DNA of 64,000 nucleotides from Trifolium pratense (lineage: Eukaryota; Streptophyta; Magnoliopsida; Fabales; Fabaceae): assembly GCF_020283565.1 (NCBI RefSeq), contig NC_060064.1:17256337-17320336 (forward strand), read 5' to 3'. The notes under the pieces are model-generated. The model was not told the DNA's origin. It did not search any database and was given only the letters and a program-made list of their open reading frames with translations. How positions within the stretch are numbered: the stretch's first letter is position 1; every line of letters begins with the position of its first letter. The position numbers and the translations under genes were made by a program. This document shows positions 12,601 to 21,349 of this stretch, piece by piece.

Positions 12601-14301
12601 AGATTAAGAAAATAACTGTATTCAAAGCTTAAGAAAACATAATCACCATAAAATAAATTCAAAGTTTAATGTATAAAAAGCTAAATGTAACTTTTTTCTT
12701 AGGCATATATTTCATAGGGAATAATAATCGTCTACCTCATAGTAAAATATAAAATAGATAGATAGAGATCTTACTAAGTTGTGCATCGAGAAATAAAGTC
12801 GAATTATCATGTAAAAACTTTCACATTTCAATTGATAATTATTGAAATTGTACCAATCTAAAATATGATTAACCAAATATTTTTGAAATTATTTTCATAA
12901 GTTTGCTACTTCAGGAGCATATTCAAGAGACATACATAATCGTTCTTTTAATTTTGGTCCAGTTTATACTAAGATCAAATAGATCATGTGGACTTTAATC
13001 ATGTTGTAAAAAAAAAATTAGTTCTTCAGGAACTCAACAACAAATCTCTATTCATAATGGCTAGAGAAATTCACAATTTTACAATCTTTCATGAATGGTT
13101 AAATTATTTGTTCTTCAAAAATTATACCAATAATATTCATAATATTGGTTAAGAAAATGCACATTCTTTGAGCAATCCATCAAAGATGCGCTAATATTAA
13201 AGCTTTAGCTTTTCAAGAACTATATCACAAGTGATCTTCATATAATGATCACAATAATCTTCATAATTTCTTCAAGAAAATTTTATTCTTTGAGCAATCA
13301 TTCAAAGATGCTTCAATATTAAGGTTTTCCCTTTTTCTTTTCTTGTTCTTCGGGAACTAGCTAATGTCACATATATTTTCAATAGTTTTGCTAATTTTCC
13401 CACTTTTTTCCGGGGCCATGACTATTACCACGACCATAACCACAATTTTGTCCATGATAATCGTGTGTTGCTACATTCACTTATGTGAATGGAATAACAT
13501 CAGTGGGTCGGACTTCATTCACTTCTGGGAATGATTTTTCATTCATTTCTCATTGATACTATCATCAAATAAAATTAAGCAAATAATTAGATAAACATAA
13601 TAAACACAGTCAAATAAAAAATTCCAATTATCTTTATTAATATTAATATAATGTAACATAAAATTTTATAATGCAAATTAAATAGTAACATAATGAAATT
13701 AATAATAATTATAATGTAACCTATAATAATAATTATAATGTAACGTATATTAATTAGTAAGTTATTGAAAAAAAAAATGGCATATGCATAGAATAGGTAA
13801 AGTATGAAAAATAATTTGTTTATACTTTTCAATATGATACATGCAAAATTTGCGTATGATATGCATTTTTTTTTTATTTAATTTTTTTATGTTTTGTACA
13901 ATATAACAATAAATAAATAAATCCAATGAAATTTGTAGATTGCAAAATTTTTATAAAAATCGATAAAGCTATCCCATGGATATGTATATTGAATTCTTCT
14001 CGAATTCTTAGGAAATAATTTGATTTTTCTTTTAAGTTCTTCAGGAACTATATAATATTGTTATAATGTAAGAATAATCCTTTATGCAATCCTCATAAGA
14101 ATAATCCATATTCTTCGTTATATTATAATATATCTAATTGTACAATCCTTCAAAGATGTATCCGTAATGAATTCTTCAGGAATTCGTGGATAATACAAAT
14201 TGATTTTAAAATTGTTTAAGAACTGTATAACGGATCAAATATATATTAAATCAGTTATTTGTCCAATCCTTCAGGGATTGATGTTCATTTTACTTATATC
14301 T

Positions 14302-14500
14302 ATGAATCTTCAGGATTCATATTTTAAAATTTCATCATACTATGAATCTTCAGGATTCATATTTTAAAATTTATCACACCATGAATCTTCAGGATTCATA
14401 TTTTAAAATTTCATCATAATATGAATCTTCAGGATTCATATTTTAAAATTTTATCACACTATGAATCTTCAGGATTCATATTTCAAAAATTTCACCACGA
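14302..14500. repeat. Five tandem ~40-bp units, each with a GAATC-TTCAG-GATTC hairpin
   Basis: Units start at 14302, 14342, 14381, 14421 and 14461. Each opens with ATGAATCTTCAGGATTCAT, a 7-bp inverted repeat around a 5-base loop, followed by an AT-rich spacer (ATTTTAAAATTTCATCA or similar). They lie in the RNA leader of the copia element, between its 5' LTR and gag. Confidence 0.95.
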
Positions 14501-14650
14501 TACTTCTGGATCGAAGGTTTGTGAATCAATATAAAAAAAAAAAAAAGACAAAAAATTATCTGAAAGAATAGAATAAAAAAAAATCATACATAAAATAAAA
14601 TTGTCACTTCCCTTTGTTGCTATACCTTTCTTGAAAGGGGAGAGACTATC

Positions 14651-14662
14651 GTGCTGATAACG
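14651..14662 (-). other. Putative primer-binding site
   Basis: The minus strand directly after the 5' LTR reads CGTTATCAGCACG. This matches the internal initiator-tRNA-Met type of primer site I associate with some plant copia elements. Assignment is by position and memory of the motif, not by a tRNA alignment. Confidence 0.55.
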
Positions 14663-14861
14663 TGTTATGAACTATTGCTAGAGAATAACAAGAATAGAGA
14701 AGAAGAGATGAAGGAGAGAAAGAGAAGAGAGAATAGACTATTGTATTGTTCTATTCAAGGTGTGTATTACATTGTAACAAAGGGGTCCTATTTATAGGAC
14801 ACAATTAGGGGACAAGAAAACCTACACAATAATGGACATTCATTACATATTATTCATAACA
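14663..14861 (-). repeat. 5' LTR (right copy) of the decayed copia element
   Basis: 199 bp, almost identical to 5375-5573. It is followed by TTTAA, the target duplication. Minus-strand transcription of the element would start in this LTR. Confidence 0.93.
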
Positions 14862-14888
14862 TTTAATAACTTTTTGCCTAATTTTTAA

Positions 14889-15982
14889 GACTAGTTACAA
14901 TGGTGTTGAATCCATTGTGTTGAATCTGCAATTTCATGTTGAAACCATTGCAAGGCTATGTTGAATGTGAACTGGCGGAGAGAGATAATGAAATAATTAA
15001 ACACAGTTGAAATCTGCTTGGAACGCCACTTGGCGCGTTTTAATTTGCTTTGCCTGGCGCGTGCGCAACACGCGCGGACATAGCGCGTGTGGGAACTGGT
15101 GACGCGGAGAGAGAAGGTGCTTTGAATAAAAGGCAGCCACGTGGCTGCTGCTGATTGGTCCGGTGGATTTTTATGATTTTTATCCTTTGAACTCAATTAT
15201 CTCATTGCAATATAATTTTTTATTTTTTTATTTTTTTACCAAAATTCGTGATTTTTTTTTCTCTACAAATAGAGACTTGGTTCATTTCATTTGGACACAG
15301 AAAAAAAAACCAAAATTTTCACTATCTTAATCTATTATTATCTTTCTAATTAGTCTTTCTTTTGAAGTTTTAATCTTTTTTTAGTGAAATGGATCCCAAC
15401 AATTCTTCTAATTATCCCAACAATTCTCAAAATCCCAACAATTATCAAAACTCCAACAATTATCAAAACCCCAACAATTATCAAAATCCCAACAATTATC
15501 AAAATTCAAATCAATTTTTCAACCAACATCCTCAAAATATGGACAAAATTTGGAATGTTTCAGGATTAAAGATGATTTGTTTCGTATTTGTGTGTTGTTT
15601 CGTATTTTAAGTTAGTTTGCATCGTATTAATTACGTAACTTGTGTGTTGTATTGCATTTTAAGTTAATTTGTATCGTACTAATTACGTTATTTGTGTGAT
15701 GTATTGCATTTTAAATTAAGAAAATAAAAAAATATTTAAATAAATTTTGTTAAGTGTATTATTTTAATTTAATTTTAATCGATAATTATAATATTATTTA
15801 ATCATAAAAACAAAAATTAAAATTTAAATAAGAATATGAAATAGAAAGTGGTGGGGTAGAGAAAATGGAGAGGGTAAAAGTTAAATGTGTGTTGAATGAT
15901 TAGGTGGAAGAAAGAGAAAATGATGTGGAGTGAAAAAGTGGGTGTTGAATGTGTTTTGGTGTTGAAACCATTGTAACCAGTC
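14889..15982 (+). mobile_element. PIF/Harbinger deletion derivative
   Basis: Terminal inverted repeats GACTAGTTACAATGG (14889) and CCATTGTAACCAGTC (ending 15982) are flanked by TAA on both sides (14886-14888, 15983-15985), the 3-bp duplication typical of this superfamily. Sub-terminal inverted similarity (GTTGAAACCATTG) is also present. The 1,094-bp interior keeps only the start of a coding region (15389-15610). No transposase is present, so any movement would need help in trans. Confidence 0.85.
15389..15610 (+). pseudogene. N-terminal remnant of a Harbinger-associated protein, Asn/Pro-repeat
   Basis: Encodes MDPNNSSNYPNNSQNP followed by imperfect PNNYQN/SNNYQN repeats and FFNQHPQNMDKIWNVSG, then runs into unrelated codons and stops (73 codons). 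Plant Harbinger elements carry a second, Myb/trihelix-like protein that often starts MDPN with Asn/Pro/Gln-rich repeats, and this looks like its first exon portion. The DNA is a short tandem repeat (cccaacaattatcaaaa), and a second frame is therefore open too. Not expected to make a functional protein. Confidence 0.6.
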
Positions 15983-16379
15983 TAAAGCCCCCTTCCTTTG
16001 TTTGGCTAACACAGAAAAAGTGTCAGAAAGAAACACTGAAACTGAAGGAGAGCGTTATTGCAGGTCTTGTCCATTTGTTGTTATTGTATTGTCCTTGTCA
16101 TAAAATTCACATGCCATGCTATAAAGAATAATAATACAGCCAAAACAAGTACACAAAAATAAATAAATTAATCTTCTAAAAATTAAGCACTTTACTATTC
16201 AACAAGATCCCAGTCCAACGGCTATATTTCCTTCCTTTTCATCCACTATTTTCAATTCCAATAATAACAATAATCATTTCACACTGAATTCCCACAACGG
16301 TTCCATCTATCTATCTTCATAAAACCATCAAATCAAATCATCATATTCACATTTTCCTTACCTTACTCTGTCTGCAATA

Positions 16380-16905
16380 ATGGAAACTACTGTTACATTT
16401 ACAACTACTTCTGCTTCTGCTGCTACTATCACTGATGCTGCTAAGGTTCAAAGAGTTACCAAGAAATCTTCTGATGAGTTACTTAGGAAGTTTGCTGAAG
16501 TTGGTACCGACGACAAGAAAGAGTTACGTCTTATCAAACGCCGTAAGAAGAAGATTAAGGAAAATCAATCCGAGAGCATTTCAAATGGCGCCACCGCCGT
16601 GGTGGAAAGGAGGTCGCTTTTGCCGGCTACTGTCAGCCGGAAGTCTGCTTTGCTTAGGCAGCTCAGAGTTAGAGATAACAGAAACAAGTCATCACTCTTT
16701 GGAACAATTCACAAGGTTAGTTAGTTAGACTTAGACACTAATTAATAAACACATTTTTCATGTTTTTTGGTTTGTCTCAAACATTCTCAATTTGTTATTG
16801 TTTTGTTTGTTGCAGACATGGCGTAGAACTGTAGAAGGTGCTTCTAGAGTTTTCATGGAAAAGCATTATCATAGTCATAAGCGTTTGATTAATGATATTG
16901 TTTAG
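16380..16905 (+). CDS. Small basic plant protein, function unknown (141 aa)
   Basis: Two exons, 16380-16715 and 16816-16905, with a GT/AG intron. The protein begins METTVTFTTTSASAATITD and has a Lys/Arg-rich segment (LRLIKRRKKKIKEN, about residues 50-63) that could be a nuclear localisation signal. A second conserved-looking block (RKSALLRQLRVRD, about residues 87-99) follows, and the C-terminus spans the intron: SSLFGTIHK then TWRRTVEGASRVFMEKHYHSH, ending NDIV. No signal peptide or membrane segment is seen. The splice is supported because it continues the conserved C-terminal block in phase. I do not recognise a named family. Confidence 0.8.
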
Positions 16906-18158
16906 GTTCTTCTGATATGATATCAGTGCTTGAATAATTTACAAGTTATGTTATGCAAATTCATCATTAGATGAAAGAAAGGCTCACTCACATTATGTAT
17001 ATTGCAGTACTATTAGTTTAATTCAATTATTATCATTATGTTCCCTTTTTTCACTTATTCATTGTATTCTTTTTTACTTCAAGTATTAATTAATAATTAT
17101 CATGTATTCTTTTTTACTTTGTTTGCTTACAAATTTAGTACAAACCAGAAATATGAAAAATGTATGTTAAAAATGGTTTTGTGAAATTGGAAAACAAGTT
17201 CTTAGATCTTCATTTCACTCACGGTCAGAGTTTTGAATTTTTTTCTCGCACATTGTTTATTTTCTGATCATAATTTCAAGGCAATTACAACAGCGGTGGC
17301 AATTCCGGCTTGAGAGGAGTAGTTATGAACCCCGTAGACCAGCCATATGGGGTGGAGAAGGGAGGGCCCAATTGGTAGAAAAAACCCTAACTCCTTGAGG
17401 TTATCGCGCCCTTGGTATCATTTGATTTTATTAAATTTGGAGATGGTTAAAATGAGTTTCGAAGAGATCAAAACACTTAATTTTGCTAAATCCACTACAA
17501 AATTCTCTTCACAATCTAAAAGGAAGTGATAAAAAATACAAATTGTCAAAAAAAAAGAAGAGAGTAGACAATACAATTTAGGTGAGTTAACTAATTTGAG
17601 CTAATAATTAAAGACCGGGAGGTTCAGCGATGCAATCCTAACCAAGGAGAAAAAATATTAGTAGGGAGGATCATAGTTTGATCCCCTACGATCGGGGTTG
17701 AAACTACTTGATGTCAGAATTGGCCCGAACTATATTAGACACAGTTCAATGAGCCGGATACTAATAGTGAAAAAAAAAACCTTTCTCCGATTTTATATAT
17801 AAAAAAAAATTTACTTTTTAAATTTATTGTATAATTGACGTGTCTGTCTAAATAATATTATAGCACTAGAAGGAGTAAAAAAATAAAAAAAAAAAAAAAA
17901 TCCGCCTCATAACACTTTTTTTCTTCATCAGAGCAACATCTCCGACCACCACCGCCCCGGAGCTTGTAACAACAACAACTTTACCCCTTTCTCTTCCTCT
18001 TGGTGAGCTTTCTTCATCTACTTCTCCTCTAAATTCACGATTTTCTCAATTTAGCTTTAAACCCTAAATCAAGTTTAATATTGTAGTATCTGGGTTGTTT
18101 CTCTTTTCCATCAAAACCCTATTTTTCATTTAAAAATTGAATCTTTTAAACATTACCA
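16906..18158. other. Intergenic, one SINE copy, 5' region of the ataxin-10 gene
   Basis: Apart from the SINE at about 17610-17780 I see no gene. The last 250 bases, with CT-rich leader sequence, are probably the promoter and 5' untranslated region of the gene at 18159. Confidence 0.55.
17610..17780 (+). mobile_element. tRNA-derived SINE, diverged copy
   Basis: Contains GGAGGATCATAGTTTGATCC (B-box-like), then CGATCGGGGTTGAAACTACTTGATG and a poly-A tail. It belongs to the same family as the copies near 27525 and 30838, which share the GGTTCGATCC box and CCACTTGATACCAGAACTGACC-type 3' part. Borders are approximate. Confidence 0.65.
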
Positions 18159-20413
18159 ATGGGTGGTAGTGGTAGTGATGATAATGCACCATTTTTGAAG
18201 AAGCCCATATCAGAAGAAACCCTCAAATTACTCTTTGATGTTTCCAACTCCAATAACTTAGAAAACTCCTTAGAGATTCTCATTCAAACTTCCAAATCCA
18301 GTTCTGGTCGTTCCAACCTTGCTTCCAAAACAATTCTCCCTTCAATTCTCAATATACTTCAATCACAAACCTCTCTTTTAGATCATCATATTCTATCTCT
18401 ATGTTTCAAGCTACTCAGAAACTTGTGTGCTGGAGAAATTCTAAACCAGAATTTGTTTCTTCAGTTTCATGGAGTTGTTACTGTTGTTTCCACTATTTTG
18501 AGGTCAGAGGTTGTTTCTGATCTCATGTTAGTTCGTTGGGGTCTGCAGGTTTTGGCAAATGTTTCTTTGGCTGGGAAACAGCATCAGAAGGCTATTTGGG
18601 AAGAGTTGTTTCCACTTGGTTTTTTGTCTCTTGCAAGACTTGGAACAAAAGAGGTTTCTGATCCATTGTGTATGGTGATTTATGTATGCTGTGATGGAAA
18701 TCCTCAATGGTTTAGAGAGCTTTATAGTCACAATGGTTTGCCTGTAGTGGTAGAAATAGTGACAACTGCTTCTTCGGGTTAGTTTGTAGTTTATGTTTTT
18801 TCTTGTAGACTTTTCTATGTTTCATCTATGTTACGATTCTATTTATTTGTATTTGCAGAGGCTGAATTCTAACTAAATCCTTGATTGTAGAATCCAATAC
18901 ATGTGTTCTAGGCTCCATTCCATGCCTAAATGGAAATCTCTTTAGGTGTAACTTTGCTCCATATTGTTCCTTAATTAAACCAGTTTTGATCGTTTGTGCT
19001 AAAGTTCCTTTGACGATAAGGATTTAGGAGAATTTTCTAAAGTTTATAACCTAATAATGAAAAGCAAGATTGAGGTATAAGTTACTTAGGCTTTTTTTAA
19101 AATGAGGATAGACAAAGTATTTTCATACAAGAAACAAAATATAGAAAAGAACAATATGCTTCGGGTTTGTTTGTAGTTTATTATACCCGAGTTTGAACCT
19201 TGATTGGAGCAATCCTTGGCCAGATTCATTTTACCTATCTCTTGGCCAAAATGTAGATTTTAGTGCACCCTTTCCCCTGAGAACTAGTTGGTTAAGTAAA
19301 AAAAGTGTCCTATTTGAAAATTTACATTTTGCAAAACACAATGGTGTTATGTGATTCTTGTAGTAGACACATTGCGTGGGACAATTCTTGTTGTTGCTGC
19401 TGCTTCTATATTTTGCTATGCTGTCACGAATTATTAGTTCTTTTGTGTAATTTGCTATGCTGCCATGTTTCATGACATGAGTGTCATATTGGTTTCTTAT
19501 GTTTTTTAAGTTGTGACACTGACTTCTTCTTCAACTGAAACCAGCTAGTTTTGGCGAGGATTGGATAAAGTTGCTTCTTTCAAGAATTTGCCTTGAAGAG
19601 TCTCAATTGCCTGTATTGTTTTCTAAGTTACAGTTTAAGGATATTCTTGACTGTGAAGATACCAAGTCTAGAGATGACCAGTTTTCATCTGAACAAGTGT
19701 TTCTTCTGCAAATACTATCGGAAATTTTGAATGAGCGAATCGGAGATGTTACTATTTCAAAGGATGTTGCATTGTTTGTTTATGGAATATTCAAGAAATC
19801 TATCGGGGTTCTTGAGCAAGCAGTTAGAGGCAAGTCTGGTCTTCCCAGTGGCATTACTGCAGTCGATGTTCTTGGCTACTCTCTTACTATGTTGAGGGAC
19901 ATCTGTGCTCATGACAGTATCCGAGGTGACGAAGAGGATGCAAACAATGTTGTTGATGTGTTATTGTCATATAGCCTTGTTGAGTTGCTTTTGATTCTGC
20001 TTGGGGACCTTGAACCTCCGGCAATCATCAGGAAAGGAATCAAACAATCTGATAATCAAGATGGTGCTAATTGTTCCTCAAAACCATGCCCTTACAAGGG
20101 CTTTAGGAGAGACATAGTTGCACTTATTGGCAACTGTGTGCATAGAAGAAAGCATGTACAAGATGAAATCAGGAGTAGGAATGGAATTCTACTGCTATTG
20201 CAGCAGTGTGTTACCGATGAAGACAATCCTTACCTGAGAGAATGGGGCTTATGGTGTGTTAGGAATATATTGGAGGGCAATGAGGAAAATCAAAAGGTAG
20301 TTTCTGAGTTGCAGCTGCAGGGATCTGCTGATGTGCCTGAAATTTCTGCACTTGGTCTTCGAGTCGACATTGACCCAAAAACTAGGCGTGCAAAGCTTGT
20401 AAATGTCCCATGA
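18159..20413 (+). CDS. Ataxin-10 domain ARM-repeat protein (MEE50-like)
   Basis: Two exons, 18159-18777 and 19545-20413, encode about 495 residues. The N-terminal half is helical ARM-like sequence (SLCFKLLRNLCAGE; RWGLQVLANVSLAGKQHQKAIW). The C-terminal half carries the ataxin-10 domain (FRRDIVALIGNCVHRRKHVQ, then NGILLLLQQCVTDEDNPYLR, EWGLWCVRNILEGNEENQ), and ends LVNVP. In Arabidopsis the matching single-copy gene is MEE50, named for maternal-effect embryo arrest; in animals ataxin-10 acts in cytokinesis and cilium-related processes. The start ATG follows a leader with no nearby in-frame alternative and begins MGGSGSDDNAPFLKKPISEE. The join at GCTTCTTCG-G / CT-AGT is in phase and restores the domain. 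Confidence 0.93.
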
Positions 20414-21349
20414 AATAATAGCATAACATGGTTGTATAAGTATGTTATTGTTACATTTTTACCTGGTCTTTATTTACTCGTACAATGTCAACTGCTGTTT
20501 CTTTTGTCAATGAAAACTTCAGTTAGAATAGAAAATTTTAGATTTGATAATAGTAGCTTGTGTTCGTGACAATTCTTGCAACAATTTATCTGAAAGAGGA
20601 GGAAGAATAGTTAAAATGAGAGACAACCTCCGAAATCATGTAACAGAATATAACCTTACCAAGTTGGCATGGCAGCTATGCTGAAGCTTGAATCCATCAA
20701 CATGTATCATAACCTGACAGAAATCTGTATGATCCATGGATGACTGCTTTGGGCAGAAGATACTGGAACAATTAATGACTGCTTCTTGCAACCTGGTCTC
20801 AATTTTAATAAATCCCGTTAAAAAAAAAAGAAAAAAATTATTTCGAAAGGATAAATATCGACTCAAGTGGTTTTATACATTATGGAGAGAGTAGCTCCAA
20901 AGTTTTAATTATTAAAAAAAAACTTTAATGTCAACAAATGTTTAGTTTACTTTTTATCGTCAAAAAGTAATATTATTAATTTTTTGACAGAAAAAGTAAT
21001 ATTTAGTTTATTTTTGACAAAATCCTACATTACATTGTGTGCAGAAACTATTTTACAATTCTTCCTTTCACAATGAAGTTAGTTTAGTTAGTTATATATT
21101 TGTTACTGTTGTTAGTTAAATTCAGTTATATAGCTGTTAGTTTAGTTTGTTAAATTCTTGTTATTTTTCTGTTTTCAGTTAGTTTTATATACCAGTTGAT
21201 TAATTCTCATTCCAATCCATTCATTCATTCATTCATCATTCTTCCACATTCATATTTTGATCTCCACAAACTTCCTTTTCTCTAATCACATTTTCTTCTC
21301 CTAGTTTGAGTCACTTCTACAACCCAAGAAGTGAAACCACAATATCATC
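20414..21349. other. Spacer between the ataxin-10 gene and PP2C-like copy 1
   Basis: Holds the ataxin-10 gene 3' end and the promoter of the PP2C-like gene. A TATA-like TTTATATACC at about 21184 lies 165 bases before that gene's ATG. The first 450 bases are AT-rich with no recognised gene. Confidence 0.55.

Larger units (their letters stand above)
8613..12603 (-). mobile_element. Non-autonomous Helitron nested in the copia element
   Basis: On the minus strand the element begins TCTATAACATTAATAAAGGG at 12603 and ends CTAG at 8613. Its 3' end carries a strong hairpin (8621-8647) four bases before CTAG. The flanking bases are A on the 5' side and T on the 3' side, the AT target expected for Helitrons, with no target duplication. 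It is 3,991 bp. No Rep/helicase reading frame is visible, so it is non-autonomous. The minus-strand frame at 12058-12312 begins with a hydrophobic signal-like stretch (FSLFLIIFLFVSIITLEG) and the sequence near 11560-11710 looks less AT-rich; both could be captured host fragments, but neither is recognised. A 530-bp tandem duplication lies at the 3' end. Confidence 0.85.
12604..14662 (-). pseudogene. Decayed copia 5' leader and gag remnant
   Basis: This is the part of the copia element between the Helitron and the right (5') LTR. The primer-binding-like site is at about 14651-14662. On the minus strand a Gly/Arg-rich stretch (HGQNCGYGRGNSHGPGKK) at about 13395-13460 resembles the gag C-terminus of copia elements. 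The rest is AT-rich with no open frame. Many 10-17-bp inverted repeats with a TTCAG-type loop occur, for example at 13020-13034, 13345-13357, 14035-14049, 14169-14185 and 14264-14280. Confidence 0.65.
5375..14861 (-). mobile_element. Copia-type LTR retrotransposon with young LTRs but coding-dead interior; hosts a Helitron
   Basis: Two 199-bp direct repeats (5375-5573 and 14663-14861) start TGTTATGAA and end TTCATAACA, and differ at one base (ggttcta versus ggtccta). The pair is flanked by TTTAA on both sides (5370-5374, 14862-14866), a 5-bp target duplication. A polypurine tract lies next to the left LTR on the minus strand and a GTTATCAGCACG primer-binding-like site next to the right LTR, so the element reads right to left. 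Without the nested Helitron (8613-12603) it is about 5.5 kb, the length of a full copia element. The interior has no open pol frame. Fragments on the minus strand still resemble copia integrase and linker (VNQKFT; WSHVC; GSKDKNP near 7045-7085) and a GYGRGN-type Gly/Arg-rich gag tail near 13400-13480. The contrast between fresh LTRs and a dead interior suggests mobilisation in trans. Confidence 0.9.

Noticed and set aside
13587..13832. 81-codon minus-strand frame
   Set aside because: Only Ile/Tyr/Phe/Leu from an AT-rich low-complexity stretch; no domain.
14302..14500. CRISPR-like regular repeats
   Set aside because: Spacers are themselves near-identical AT-rich sequence, the host is a plant, and the array lies in a retrotransposon leader.
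14891..15196. 101-codon minus-strand frame
   Set aside because: Lies in the terminal inverted repeat and sub-terminal DNA of the Harbinger element; nothing protein-like.
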